A stretch of 64,000 bases of DNA from the NCBI RefSeq assembly GCF_024323335.1, contig NC_066579.1, positions 353,097,400-353,161,399 of the forward strand, in the 5' to 3' direction. The DNA comes from Lathyrus oleraceus. Taxonomy: Eukaryota > Streptophyta > Magnoliopsida > Fabales > Fabaceae. Each line of letters begins with the position of its first letter. The first letter of the stretch is position 1. The translations under genes and the position numbers were made by a program. The notes beneath the pieces are model-generated. The model saw nothing but the letters and a program-made list of their open reading frames with translations, made no database searches and was not told where the DNA came from. Below are positions 49,500 to 63,282 of the stretch, piece by piece.

Positions 49500-52400
49500 T
49501 GTAACAGTAAATTCATGACCATCAAGCTATGGATAAACTTGACGTCAATAAAACTAGAGTCGCCACCGCACTTTTATTGTTTCCAAAGAAAAAAGGCAAA
49601 AGTACAAACAAAACCCAAAGATAAGAAGTTTTCAAATCAAAACTAATAAAATGCCAAAGATTACAGGTAAGGGGGTTGGTTACACAGAGGGAAGGTGTTA
49701 GCATCCAAAGTGTCCTAGGTACTCCTAGGGAACCCTTTTTATGTGTGCATATGTTTTGGTATAAAAGATGTTTGAGAAAAAAATGGAGTGTAGGGATGAT
49801 AAAATAGTTCATTTATTATATTTTTTATGTTTGACAAGACCTTCGGTCTTGTGCCTACGTACCAACATAAAAATGAGGGATCAAAACCTCATAGTTCGTG
49901 GTAAAAATTTCAAATGAGTTGGTGAACTGCTTTTAACAAAAGTTTAAGTAAAGGGGCATAAAAAGCCAAATATTTGAATAGTGTTGTTAGTTCTTTTTGT
50001 CTTCTGAAATTTAAGTCAATATGGTTAAATTTATTTACAAATTTTATTTAAGAAAAAGTTTGAAAAATTCAATGGCATAAGGCCAAAGTTTCTAACCATT
50101 AAGACATGTCTAAGTTCAAAATCGGAAGCAAAGAAGGTTTTTTGAAAAGAGGGAGATATTTTGAAATTTAAGAAATGTGAGGAGATGAAGAGACTACCCT
50201 AAGCACAAAATTAAAAGTTAAGAGTTGAAAAGATCTAACCAATGGGATACAATCCAACAGATAAGAATGTCATATAGAACCCCATTTTCCCTTGGACTTT
50301 GACCAAGCAATAATCAACAGGCAATAAGCAATATCCAGACATCATAAAGATTAAGGAATCAAATAAATATAGCTTCATCCGAGCAAGCCTTCCAATAGAT
50401 AGCAATCTTCATTTTCTTCCCATGTATCAGATGAAATATTCCTTGATCAACTCAAAACAAAAAATCAGACAAAGATCATAGCAGATTAACAATTAGGCAC
50501 ATAGACAAAATAAAAGATGAACCCAAGGAAATCCAAAGTCTTGCATCAGATGAAGATCACTTGTTAAGAATAACTCAGTCTCAGATGTTGGCATTGGCCA
50601 AGCCCTTTAGCATAGGGAAAGTTACCTAATTCTAAGTCCAAAGCTCAGATCAAATCCCAACAGTCCACCAGATGTTTTTTAGGGTTTTTGTTGTTATTAG
50701 ATATTTTAAGGACCTAAGACCATAAACAAAGTCAAAACGCACAAACAAATATATACAATCACAAGATATGACTCAAGTGAGCAAAGTGAAAATGACTGAA
50801 TCATAAACAAATTGCATGAAATGTAAAATGGTAGATGAATGGTAAATGACTAAAATTTAAATAGCATAAAGCAAATGACTTGAAAGTAAAAGCATAATGA
50901 ATAAAGGTTAGTCAATGGTTAGTCACAAGTTAGTATTGAGTTTTAATTGATTAAGTCATTCTTTGGAGAACACTCAACCATTCATTCACAAGTATGGATC
51001 CTTGAACCAAGACATCTTCCGGGAGAAGGGGTCCAACTTAGATAATTCAACAAGTATGCCACTAGATCTCATGAAAGGAAAAAAGGTCAAGTCTCCATAC
51101 AATGCCGTGAAGAATGGGAGACTTACAATCTCACTTACTAGAATGTTATACCTTGAGTGTCAAATTTAGCTCTATGTTAAGCAATCGTAATTAGTCTTAT
51201 GTAGAAGTCACAACTATCTGAGGTCGGGCAATAAAAATATAGGTGTTAATGCATGTTAGAGATTTGGTATAAAGAACCAAACTCCTAAAACATACCACAC
51301 ACTAAAAGAAAATGGGAGAGACCTATCTCAGTCATACTTGTATTGATTCATCTGACACAAGGTCATTGATGAATCAATTAGCCTTTAGATATTAGAGATT
51401 TCATTGGTCAAATGAGAGAATGGGAATTAATAGGGATGAAGATGAAGAGGGAGGGGAAGATAGAAACACAAATTGATCATGGGAGGAATTTCATCAAATC
51501 AAAACCATCCATTCATTTTGGGAGATGAAATGTACATTTCATTAATCCCTTAAATCCAATGGTTTTGATCTAACAATAGTCAAATCAACCTTGACCAAGG
51601 CCCAAACAGAAAGTCAAACTTCACAAGACCATAAAAATGGCTCAACATAATCTTTAAATATTTAATCAATTAAAAATCAATTTAAAAATGGATTAAAATG
51701 CATTTAAATTTGGCCAAAACCTAGAATCCCTTTAAAACACCAAATAAATGGCCAAGGGATTTATCCTAGGTCAAACATGGTCAAAGGACCTTAGACAAAA
51801 AAATTCACTATTTTTAAAAAGTCAGAAGTATTTTTAAACAATAAAAAATATGCATAAAAACATTTAATTCATGAAAAATACCAAAGTTAATCCAAAAAAT
51901 AATTTTAATTCAGAATATGGAAGGAAAAAATATTTAAATATTTTTGGTGAAAGTCCCAAATTTTTTGAATTAAAAATGAAATTAATATGAATTAAACAAA
52001 ATAAAGGGATTAAATGAAAAATCAGAAAATAAAAAGAAATTCAAAAAAACAAGGGCCATCAGATCTCCTTCATTAATTAAGGTGGCAGATCTGATGGCCA
52101 CGCGCTAGAGTGCACCAAACACTTGAGTCAAACAAAACATGGGCCAGGATTAAAACGTGGATGTGAGATGAGATGGTTCAGGTCATTGCAACACACCATC
52201 GGAGCCCTAGCTCTGGTCATCTTCTCCGTTGGATCTCACCGGACTGGTCCACCCTCAACCAAATGAAAAATGAAAAGTGAGTACAGGTTTTTGAAGGAAA
52301 AATGCTCAGGAGCACGAATCCGACCTCCATTTCCTCCAATTCCAAGTATATTGAAAGATACATGGATTTGAAATTTGAGGTTCATGACCTGAGTTGCTTC

Positions 52401-52708
52401 GATTTGACCTCAAAGCCACTCAATCTTGTTACCTACATTGGTAGGACTTCTGCCAACCAAAAATCAAAGAGAATGGTGAAGAATTGAGAGAGAATCGAAG
52501 AGATAAAGTTTGGAAAATTTCACCTTCTGTTTGCAGTGATGGAGCTCGATCTAGATCTCAATTTGCTTGGGCTTGCTTCCAATTGATTGTAGGAGGTGAA
52601 TTGAGAGTTCAAATGGCTTAGATTCTTGGAGTTTCAACTTCAAAACAAAAGTGAAATTGAAACTCGATTTTCAATTGAAAGTCTTCAAGTTTATCCTCTA
52701 ATAGTGAT
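49500..52708 (-). repeat. Truncated Ogre LTR (host of a nested Ogre)
   Basis: It starts on the plus strand with TGTAACAGTAAATTC, the Ogre LTR terminus, and follows the LTR of copy A for 3.2 kb with clear divergence. It stops at 52708 inside the segment that corresponds to about 36630 in copy A, where another complete Ogre LTR begins. The rest should lie beyond the far end of the inserted element, outside the window. Confidence 0.85.
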
Positions 52709-55700
52709 TGTAGCGGTAAATTCATGATCATCAAGCTAGATATCAAATAACAAGAGTCGCCATCACACTTTTATTGTTTCCAAAGGAAAAGGGAAAAAAT
52801 ACGAACAAAACCCAAAAAGTAAGAAGTTTTCAAATCAAAACTAATAAAATGTCAGAGATTATAGGTAAGGGGGTTGGTTACACAGAGGTAAGGTGTTAGC
52901 ACCCAAAATGTCCTAGGTACTCCTAGGGAGCCCTTTTTGTGTGCATATGTATATGGTATAAAGTGATGTTTACAAACAAATAGAATGGGGGGATGAGAAA
53001 AGAATTCATTGATTATATTTTTATGTTTGACAAGACCTTCGGTCTTATGCCTACGTACCAACATAAAAATGAGGGATCAAAACCTCGTAGTTCGTGATAC
53101 AAATTTCAAAGTGGATGCATTACTTTTAACAAAATTTAAGTTTGAAAGGCACAAAGGCCTAAAATGGTTTGAATGAGTTAGTTCTTTTTGGCTTTTTGAA
53201 AGTTTAGATCAAGTATAGTTAAATTTATTTACAAGTTTTATTTAAGAAAAAAAGTTTAAAAATGCAATGGCATAAGGCCAAAGTTTCTATCTTTTTGCAA
53301 AGTGGTCAAAGTTTAGAACAAAAGTAGTTCACACAAAGAAGATTTTGAAAAAAATGGAGAAAGAGATTTTGAAATTAAAGAAATGGGGAGAAGATGAAGA
53401 GGCTACCCTATGTACAAAATTTAAAAGTTTAGAGTTGAAAAGATCTGACCAAGTGGGTAGCAATCCAATAGACAAGAATGTCAATAGAAACCCAAAATTC
53501 CCTTGGACTTTTAGAATCAAACAACAAAATGCACAATTATATTATCTTGAAGAGCAAGGCATCAAATAAAGATAGCCACATCCAAGCTTATCCATTCCAT
53601 GATCTTCTCCAAAATAGCCCATGTAACAAATGAATTCCACAAGTCACAAGTTCAAAATAATAGCTTCACGATGATCATGTTGCAGATGAACTTAAAAGGA
53701 TCTTGAATGATGTATCAGATGAAGTTTCAAATTGCAAGCACTTGGTTTCTCAATAAGTTGGCATTGGCCAAGTCCTTTAGCATATGAATGTTTCCTAGAT
53801 TCTAAGTCCATTTGTCCAAGATCAAACCAACAGTCCACACAAAAGTTTTTAGTTTTTTTGTTGTTGTTGTTATTATGTACATTAATGGTCAAAGACCACA
53901 CAAACAAACAAAGTATACACAAACAAAATATATCACACAATATGGTCCAAATAGACAAAGTGAAAATTGCATTAACATAAACAAATAGGATGATATGAAC
54001 AATGGCAAATGAATAAAAGCAAAAATTAAATGGCATTAAAGTAAAGGGCTTAAAATTAAAAGTTAGTAGTTAATAGGTTAAAAGTTAGTATTGCTTTGAT
54101 TTTTCATTTTAATTGAAGTCATTCTTTAGAGAATACTCAACCCACTTATCACAAGCATGGATCCTTGAACCAAGACATCTTCCAAAGGAAGTAAAAAAGG
54201 CCAAGTTTCCACACAATACCATGAAAGAGGGGAGACTTACAATCTCACTAACTAGAATGCATATGCCTTTTATGTCACAAATTTAGCGTTATATTAAGCA
54301 ATCATAATTGGTCTTATCTAGAAGTCACAACTATTTGAGGCCGGGAAATAAAATTTTGGTGTTAATGCATGTTAGAGACATAGTATAGTAGACTATGCTC
54401 ATGAAACATACCACACACAAAAAGAATATGCAAAAGGGGTGGCCTAATCTCATCCATACTCATCTCAATTTTTCAATCAACTAGCCTTATGATTTTGAGA
54501 TATCATAGGACAAATGGAATGAATGAATGAAGAAAGGGAATAAGATGAAGTGGGAGGGAAATGGATCAAAACACAAATTGGTCAAAGGAGGACTTTTACC
54601 AAATTAATATCATCCATTCATTTTGTGAGATGGAATGTACATTCCATTAATCCCCTAAATCCAATGATATTAATTTGACAAAGTCAAATCAACCTTGACC
54701 AAGACCCAACAACAAGAGTCAAAGATAAACAAGTCATCACAATTGGTCAACAAATTTATTTGGCATTTATTCAAATTAAAAATACTAAAATAGTGCATTT
54801 AAATTAAATATGGTTTGTCCAATTCCTAAAATCTCATCAAAACACCAAAGAAATGGCCATGAGATTTATCATAGGTCAAACAAGGTCAAAGGACCTTGGA
54901 GAAAAAATTTCATAATTTTTGGACATTTAAAAATATTTTTAAACGATTAAAAACAAATGCAAAATCAATTAATTCATGAAAAATATTAATAATGATCCAA
55001 AAAATAATTTTAATTTAGAATATGAAAGAGGAAAATATTTGAATTTTTTTGGTGAAAGTCCCATATTTTTTGGATCAATATTAAACTTAATATGAATTAT
55101 TGAAAATAAAGCAATTAAAATGAAAATTAAATTATCAGAAAAAACGTGGACCACATGATCTCCCGCATCAATTGAGGTGGCAGATCAAGTGGATCAAAAC
55201 ACGCGTTCCACCGTGCACTTGAGTCAGCGTGCCACACAGTTGGTATTCAAAAGGAACACTCATGATTAGATCATTTTAAAAGGATCCTATGGCTCAGAAC
55301 CATTCAACACATCACCAGTGGCCAAGGACCGGTTGTCTTCTCCGACGAACCTCGTCGGACTGGTTTAGTCATAACCATCACCAAAATTAAAAACAAGGAC
55401 ATGATTTCAAAGTAAAAATGGTACTGAGTTCGAATCTATCCTCAATTTACTCTAACTCCAAGTATATTGGGAGATACATGGAGTTGAAATTTGAGGTACA
55501 TGAACTGAGTTCCTTCGATTTGGCCTCTAAGCAACTCAATCTTCTTGCCTACATTGGTAGGACTTCATACAACCAAAGAATCAATAGAATTGAGCAAGAA
55601 TTAGAGAGAATCGAAGAGATCAAAATTTCTAAAAAATACCTTCAATGGAGGTCTGGATTCAACTGATCTTGCATTTGCTCGTGCTTCATCTCACTCCAAA

Positions 55701-57386
55701 TGGTTGCAGAAGAAGGATTAAATGCTCAAAAGGTTGTGGATCCTTGGAGTTTTGAATTTTAAAACAGTGGAAATTCAAACTCAAATTCAAGTGAATTTTT
55801 CAGGACTATCCTTTGTAATATGAGGGTTAGAGATAGGGGATCAAAGTTGGTGCCAATGTGTGTGAAATGTTGAGCATATGAGGCTCTATTTATAGCTGAA
55901 ACCATTGCTTTTTGCACACTTGAAATCCACTTTCCAAATTTGGTATTGATGATGCAAGGGTGCATGGGCGCGCATAGGCCCATAAAATATTTTCCCTAAG
56001 TCTACAAATGAGTGTGAGATAGTCTGAATTCAACTTGGGTTGCAAGGCAAGTGTACATGAAGATTTGAAGTTTGATCCTTGCCAAGTGATAACACCGTGT
56101 TCATGCCATGCGCAGCCTATGCATTCCTTGTCCAAAATGAATGAATTTGAGCTCTTTGGAAAGGGGAGATCTAGAGGAATAACTTTCATGTTCAACACTT
56201 TTCCATTTGGGGTTTGTAACTTGAAGAAATTTGAGGTGGAAGTTTGGAAATATTTGCCATATCAAATTTTTTCTAAGTGTCAAGCCATATGTCTCAACGT
56301 TCCACCTTGCTTAACTCTTTATATGAGCTTCAAATGAGAAAAGTGTCTTCATCAAAGTTGTAGATATTTCAACGAACTTCAAAATGGTCACCAATTTCAT
56401 TTCATTTGGATTTGAAATGATAGAGTTATGCATTTTTGAAGTTTGGAAAAATCACTTGATCAATGGTATAGGTCAAAAGTGACCTATAATGTAAACTCAT
56501 ATCACATGCTCAAAAAGTTGAATTAGCTCCCACTCCAAACATCAAAGTTGAAGTAGACACATTTAATTTGATTGTGAAACTTGGAAACCTTTCATATCAT
56601 AAAAATTGAGCAAGTTATGGCCTTGGGAAGTTGATTTTCAAATTAGGGTTTAGACAAAATGATCTATAATGTTTCAACATAGAAAATGATTTTCCAAGCA
56701 AAACTAGCTCTAGGTATCAACATGAAAGTTGTTTGGAATATCATTTAGAGTAAGTTTTCGCTTGGAATCATTTTCATATGGTGAAAATTATAGGAGATAG
56801 GGTCTAGGGAGACCTAGTTTTGATCAGATGAATTCATCTGGCCAACGACCATCAACCAACTTGCTAACTTCCAATTCTCTTGACTTTCTCGGTTCCTGGT
56901 AGATCATATATGCATAAGATGATGAATTTTGAAGTGTCCCTTGAGAAATAAGGGATAAGTTACTCGAGATGCCCAATCAAACTAGGGTTTCCAAGGCAAA
57001 TCACCCTCAAACTCTTGAAGAAAACTTGATCAATATAACATGTAGAGAACATTGGGACTCATATATGATGCTCATAACCATTCTTGGATCAATTCTTGGT
57101 TGTGCTCTTTGTTCATGAGGGTCTCAAACCCTAGATGTGAACTTGATGGATCAATGGGATCATGCCTTTCCTACAAAAGAGTTAGGCAAATACAAAGACA
57201 TATTTTGGGTATTTTAGTTAGTGAAATGATAAAATACAAGTATGATACAATCACAAAGTATTTGGTGATCTCTCCCAAAACAAACCCAATGAAAAAGGGG
57301 GAAGCAGGATGCCAAGGTACGATCCCATGCTAATGCCTATGATGAAGTTACATGAGGGATCTTAGGGTCAAAATTGGGGTCTTACA
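52709..57386 (-). repeat. 3' LTR of Ogre copy 4 (4678 bp)
   Basis: Full-length LTR with plus-strand termini TGTAGCGG...CTTACA, nearly the same length as that of copy 1 and including the ~760 bp missing in copy A. Confidence 0.9.
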
Positions 57387-60300
57387 GCTGCCCCTATTTA
57401 AGGATATTCTAACTGAGGAGGTGAAGGTTAAAATCTTCAACTCGACTCGGTAGAATGGGCTTAAATAACAACATAGAGAAACAAATTTTGGTCCCTAAGA
57501 GACCTCATGATGCATATGGAATGAATGCAAAAGTTAATGCTCTATGGGGAAATATTGCTACAAAGGAAAAAGAAATCAGAGAGACCGAAAATCCGCAAGA
57601 GCACAATGCATTCTGTAAGGAAAACGCACTGGGGAGACAGAGACTCTGGGGGTAAAAGGGGTTATGCGTAGGCCAGGCTACAATTTAAAACTGCCGTGGG
57701 ATTCGAGGACATCCATATAAAATGGAAAGACGTGAAAAAACAAGATCTGCAGGGAATACGAGTAGATCAGAATAACACTGTAGTACTTGAATCATGCAGG
57801 GGAAAAGAGATTTCACTAAGGAAATGGACACTCAACTCAACTGGGGAAGATAAACTTCAACACAGGAGGAGCATAAATCTATTATCCACTACCTGTTATC
57901 GGGTAAGGAGATAATAAAGATCTGACAGAGAGAACATCCGTCATCGGTTAGGATGAACATATCAAGGATGACTTGCTGAGGATTCCAGGAGAGGAAATTC
58001 ATTACCGGTTACTGGGTAAGAATAACCTTGCTGGGGAAACTACATAAAAGATAGGATTTACAACTACCAGTTACTGGGCAGAAGACCAAGGGTGAGAGTA
58101 TCTGTCATCGGTTATGATGAACATATCAAGGATAAACTCGACAGGGAAGAAAATCTGTCACCGGTTAAGATGAACATATTAAGGATAGACTTGCCTGGAA
58201 ATGTCAAGGAGGATACCCGTCATCGGTTAGGATGAACATATCAAGGATATACCAACTGAACAAAAAGGATTGGAATTACATCTATCGAAAGCTGGATAGA
58301 AAACTGTCGGAGAGAAAATCCGTCACCGATTAGGATGAACATATCAAGGATAGACTCTGAATAGGGGATAAAATAGGATTTACAACTACTGGTTACTGGG
58401 TAGAAAACCAATCAAAGAGAAGACCCGTTATCGGTTAGGATGAACATATCAAGGATCGACTCTGATGAGGAGCAAAAATAGGGATTATATCTATCAATTA
58501 CTGGATAGAATACCATAGAAGAGAAAATCCGTCACTGGTTAGGATGAACATATCAAGGATAGACTCCGCATATGGGAAAAGTAGGATTTACAACTACCGG
58601 TTACTGGGTAGAAAACCACAAGGAGAAGAAAACCCGTCATCTAGGATGAACATATCAAGGATTAACTCTCTGGGGAACAAAATAGGGATTACGACTACCT
58701 TTTTACTGGGTAGAATACCAAAAGAATGAGAATGCCTGTCACCGGTTAAAGTGAACATATCAAGGATAGACTCAAGCAGGGGAAAGAAAGATATCTGTCA
58801 CCGGTTAGGATGAACATATCAAGGATATACTTCCTAGGGAATAGATCCACTGGGGACTCTATTGAGGAGGAAAAAAAGGTTACTTTTGTCGGGTAGTGGG
58901 CAAGAAGTAACAAACTGCAAACTAAAAAGAATATTACCAGTTATTGGGTAATAGACTCTCAAGGGACCAAAGCATCTATCTAGGTAAGAGCTAGAAAGAA
59001 AACGGTCAATTAGGACTTAACCCAATAGGACATAACTCAAGGGGAGTAATTCCATCCAGAAAATCAACTGGGGAGGAAACTGAAATAACAACCATCCACG
59101 AGGAAACAAACTCAATGGGGAAAAGGAGAAAGGTTAATGTATTTTTGCTTAAGGGGCTGACACTCTACAATTGAAGGAGGACAAACACCAGATTTGGTAT
59201 GGGGATAAAATACCGGCATAAGAATCTCAAATAAATCAAATATGAAGATGTAAGGTATATAATTATGCAATTATATGATTGTATATGTATATGTATATAT
59301 GATGATTATGCTGACAAAACGATCACAAAGGATACAAAGGTGTCACAAAGAATTTGAACCATCGGTACAATCCTCGGTCAATCCACAAAATATGGAGATA
59401 ACTGCTGGAGAACGAAAAGATCAACATCCCAAAGGTTCAAACCTAGCTGGGGAAGGAGGAGATCTGCTGAGGACTGAACATCCAATCTGTGGGGAATTTT
59501 AGGTCAACACCATAAAAATGGGAGACAACCCTACATAGAATAATCATAACAAAAGCTGCTTAGAAACCAGGAGGAAAATCTGACTGGGAGCAAGTTGAAT
59601 GGCAATTGGTGGGGAAACCAATGCGATCTATTGGGGAAGATCAACCACCTCTGAAGATCAACCCTACTGAGGAAATACGAACTTCGTTGTGGATGTAATA
59701 ACTCCACTGGGGAAGGCAGAAGCTCTGTTGAGGAAAACAACATGCCTCAGGGTATCTGAATCAACCAACTCAGCTAGGGACGAGGAAAGGAATTCCACTA
59801 AGGATCAAACACTCCGCCGAGGAACTGAATCAACACAAACGTCTAGGGATACCCGAAGGATTAACTGCTTGGGGAACCTCTGATGTTTCGCACTTAAGGA
59901 CTTTCTATCCATTGAAATGCTGGTGATATTCCTTTTACTTGCTTTGGAAAAATTCTTGCTTTTATATATTGAAGAAAAAAAAACTTGATTTTGATTTAAA
60001 AATATAATTTCAAAATGATCATAATAAAATGTAAAACTATTGGCTGAAGTAAATAAGAGTATAAACAATTTGGATAAAAGTTTAACTTTATTTAATAGAA
60101 TGGTAGTCTGTAAATGACAAGACTCCATGGATTTTTACAAAGTTGAAAATGGTAATTTACATGGAAAAAGGGTTACATTGAATACAAATGATCCTTAATC
60201 CTTCTACCAACTCTTGATATCCATTGTGCTCTTGACCGCTGCTGGGGATGAACTGATGTCAACCCTTGTGCTCAAATAAGTCTTCAAAATCTGAAGATCA

Positions 60301-60505
60301 GCAGAATGCAGTTACTTGCCATAATCCCTAATTTTTGCATAAGTTGCCCCAATGTGGGGCACTCAACTTATCAGGAAATTCTTTTTGTTTTATGTCTCTA
60401 ATTTTTGCCTGGATCGCCCTTTCGAGTTTTCAATCCACCGAGATGCTCATTTTTACCTAAGCCTCCCTTTTGGGTTTTCAACTTAGCGAGTTGTTCTTTT
60501 ATTTT
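57387..60505 (-). other. 3'UTR of Ogre copy 4 with PPT
   Basis: The PPT AAATAGGGGCAGC is on the minus strand at 57387-57399. It contains the two-module array and, next to pol (60406-60485), the paired GAAAGGGCG-type blocks. No coding potential. Confidence 0.8.
57890..58960 (-). repeat. Two-module tandem array in Ogre 3'UTR (copy 4)
   Basis: Module A (complement CATCGGTTAGGATGAACATA) occurs 10 times, near 57941, 58107, 58159, 58220, 58323, 58430, 58533, 58637, 58740 and 58802. Module B alternates with it. Confidence 0.85.
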
Positions 60506-61989
60506 TTAGGCGAAGTATTTCTTGACTGCATCTGCGTTCATAGGACGAGTGAACTCTTCACCATCCATTGTTGTAAGAATCAATGCGCCGCCTAAAAAGG
60601 CTCTCTTAACAACATATGGGCCTTCATAATTAGAAGTCCATTTTCCTCTGGAATCTGGCTTGAACGTCAAAATCTTCTTGAGCACAAGGTCACCTTCTCT
60701 GAACACACGAGGTCTGACCTTCTTATCAAAGATTTCTTTATCCTTTTTTGATACAACTGACCATGACACATGGCAGTTAATCTTTTCTCTTTAATCAAAT
60801 TCAACAGATCAAACCTGGTCTGACACCATTCAGCCTCAGTCAACTTGGCTTCCATGAGCACACGTAATGAAGGAATCCCAACCTCTACGGGGAGCATGAC
60901 TTCCATACCATAAACAAGAGAGAAAGGGGTTGCCCCTGTTGAAGTGCGGATGGATGTATGATACCCATGCAAAGCAAAAGGGAGCATCTCATGCCAATCC
61001 TTATATGTGACAACCATCTTCTGGATAATCTTCTTGATGTTCTTGTTCGCAGCTTCAACAAACCCATTCATCTTGGGTCTGTAGGGAGAAGAATTATGAT
61101 GTGAAATTTTGAAGTCCTTGCAAAGAGCTTCCACCATATTATTATTCAAGTTCGATCCATTATCAGTAATGATCTTGCTTGGCACACCATAACGACATAT
61201 GATCTAATTCTTGATAAACCTTACAACAACTTGCTTGGTCACATTTGCATACAATGTCGCTTCAACCCATTTTGTGAAGTAGTCTATTGCCACTAAAATG
61301 AAACGATGTCCATTTGAAGCTTTGGGCTCAATCATCCCAATCATATCAATTACCCACATAGAGAAGGGCCATGGGGAAGAGATAACATTCAATAGTGTCG
61401 GAGGAACATGAATCTTATCAGCATAGATTTGGTACTTGTGGCACTTCTTCACAAATTTGCAACAGTTAGATTCCATTGTCAGCCAATAGTAACCTTCTTG
61501 CAACATCTTCTTCGCCATTGCATGTCCATTGGAATGAGTATCAAAGGAACCTTCATGCACTTCGGTCATCAACAAGTGTGCTTCGTGTCTATCCACGCAT
61601 CTAAGCCAAACCATGTCGAAGTTTCTCTTGTACAGTATATCACCATTCAAGTAGAAGTTGCCGACTAATCTTCTCAAAATCTTCTTATCTTTCAAAGATG
61701 CCCCAGGCGGGTAAATCTGACTTTAAAGGAAACATTTGATGTCGTAATACCACGACTTCTCGTCTTTGATATCTTCAACAGCAAACACATGAGCTGGCCT
61801 ATCAAGACGCATCACAGATAAATTGGTAACTTCATTCCAATACTTCACTACAATCATCGATTCCAACGTTGCAAGAGCATCTGCCATTCAGTTTTCATCT
61901 CGAGGAATATGATGAAACTCAACCTTTGTAAAGAAAGTTGAAATTCTCCTCGCATAATCTCTATATGGTATCAAACCGGGTTGATTTGT
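60506..61989 (-). pseudogene. int: Ogre copy 4: aRNH tail and integrase
   Basis: Integrase is read from 61725 down to TAA 60506-60508. TAA at 61723-61725 and TAG at 61204-61206 interrupt it, and a one-base loss near 60735 shifts the last part. The zinc module ends CHKYQ (Tyr at 61432-61434). The DDE residues are in IDMIGMIEPK, ITDNGSNLNN and NGFVEAANK. The C-terminal VRPRVFREGDLVLKKIL is in the shifted frame. 61989-61750 holds the end of aRNH with the TAG that closes the frame at 61990. Confidence 0.9.
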
Positions 61990-63282
61990 CTACCATTCTC
62001 CTTTGATTTGATTCACAACCAAAGGCGAATCACCGAAGACATCCAAATACTTGATTATGAGATTCATGGCCTCTTCGAGCCCCATAATGCAAGCTTCATA
62101 CTTTGCCATGTTGTTTGTAAACTTGAAAGTCAACCTAGCTGTAAATGGTAGATGCATGCCTTGAGGAGTAATAATCACTGCCCCAATGCCATTTCCATAT
62201 TGATTAACAACTCCATAAAATACCATGCTCCAACGGGAACCAGGTTTTGGCCCTTCTTCAAGCAATGGTTCATCATAATCTTTCATTTTCAAGTACAAAA
62301 TCTCTTCATCAGTAAAATCATACTGCACTGACTGATAATCTTCAATTGGTTGGTAAGCCAAATGGTCAGCCAAGATACTACCTTTGATCGCTTTCTGAGA
62401 TCGGTATTCGATATCATACTCTGATAAAAACATCTTCCAACGGGCAATCCTCCTAGTTAAAGCAGGCTTCTCAAATATATACTTGATTGGATCCATTTTG
62501 GATATCAACCAAGTGGTATGATTCAACATATACTGGCGCAGACGCTTAGCAGCCCAAGCCAATATGCAACAAGTCTTCTCAAGCATCGAATAACGAGTCT
62601 CACAGTCGGTGAACTTCTTACTGAGGTAGTAAATTGCAAATTCTTTCTTTCCAGTCTCATCTTGCTGCCCAAGAACACAACCCATACTACCTTCGAGTAC
62701 AGTCAAATACATGATCAACGGTCTTCCTTCAACAGGGGGAGACAAAATCGGAGGTTCAAGCAAATATTCTTTAATACTGTCAAAAGCTTTATGGCAGTCT
62801 TCGGTCCAATCATAAGACTGGTTTTTCCGAAGAAGTTTGCATATAGGTGCACATGTGGAAGTCATGTGGAAAATGAATCTGGAAATATAATTCAAGCGGC
62901 TGAGAAAACCTCTGACTTGCTTCTCAGTTTTGGGCGCAGGCATCTCTTGTATTGCTTTGACCTTGGCAGGATCAACTTCAATACCCTTCTTGCTGACAAT
63001 AAAGCCCAACAACTTACCAGAACGAATACCAAAAGTACACTTATTGGGATTCAAGCGGAGTTTATACTTCCTCAAACGCTGAAATAGCTTCAACAAATGC
63101 TCAACATGTTCCTCTTCATCAATTGACTTAGCAATCATGTCATTGACATAAATTTCAATCTCTTTATGCATCATATCATGAAAAAGAGTAGTCATTGCTC
63201 TCTGGTAAGTCGCACCAACATTCTTTAGATTGAAAGGCATCACTCTATAACAGAATGTTCCCCAGGGTGTAATGAATGTGGT
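61990..63282 (-). pseudogene. pol: Ogre copy 4: RT (3' part), degenerate RNase H, aRNH start
   Basis: Open for 430 codons of Ogre sequence. RT starts at TTFITPWGTFCYRVMPF and has YVNDMIAKS where YVDD is expected (AAT at 63142-63144), so one catalytic Asp is lost. The gypsy-type RNase H has MYLTVLEGSMG without the first Asp. The aRNH begins GSRWSMVFYGVVN with Tyr for the first Asp (62215-62217), but keeps Glu (NMAKYEACIMGLEEA) and the Asp in VFGDSPLVV. The frame ends with TAG at 61990. At the upstream end the frame continues for ~23 codons into the foreign LTR. Confidence 0.92.

Larger units (their letters stand above)
52709..63282 (-). mobile_element. Ogre copy 4, 3' part (minus strand), nested in an Ogre LTR
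   Basis: LTR 52709-57386, PPT, 3'UTR and pol back to the middle of RT at 63282, where another LTR interrupts it. The 5 bases at the insertion point are gtgat (52704-52708). The other end of the element is outside the window. Confidence 0.9.

Noticed and set aside
49522..49812. 96-codon minus ORF with matches at 33567-33896 and 52852-53064
   Set aside because: All three lie in the outer ends of Ogre LTRs and differ by frame changes. They are LTR homology, not a conserved protein.
62600..62760. Gypsy-type RNase H of copy 4 as a functional enzyme
   Set aside because: The first catalytic Asp is missing. In Tat elements this domain is known to be degenerate.
62518..63087. 189-codon plus-strand ORF
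   Set aside because: It is the antisense of the open pol frame of Ogre copy 4, with no recognisable domain.
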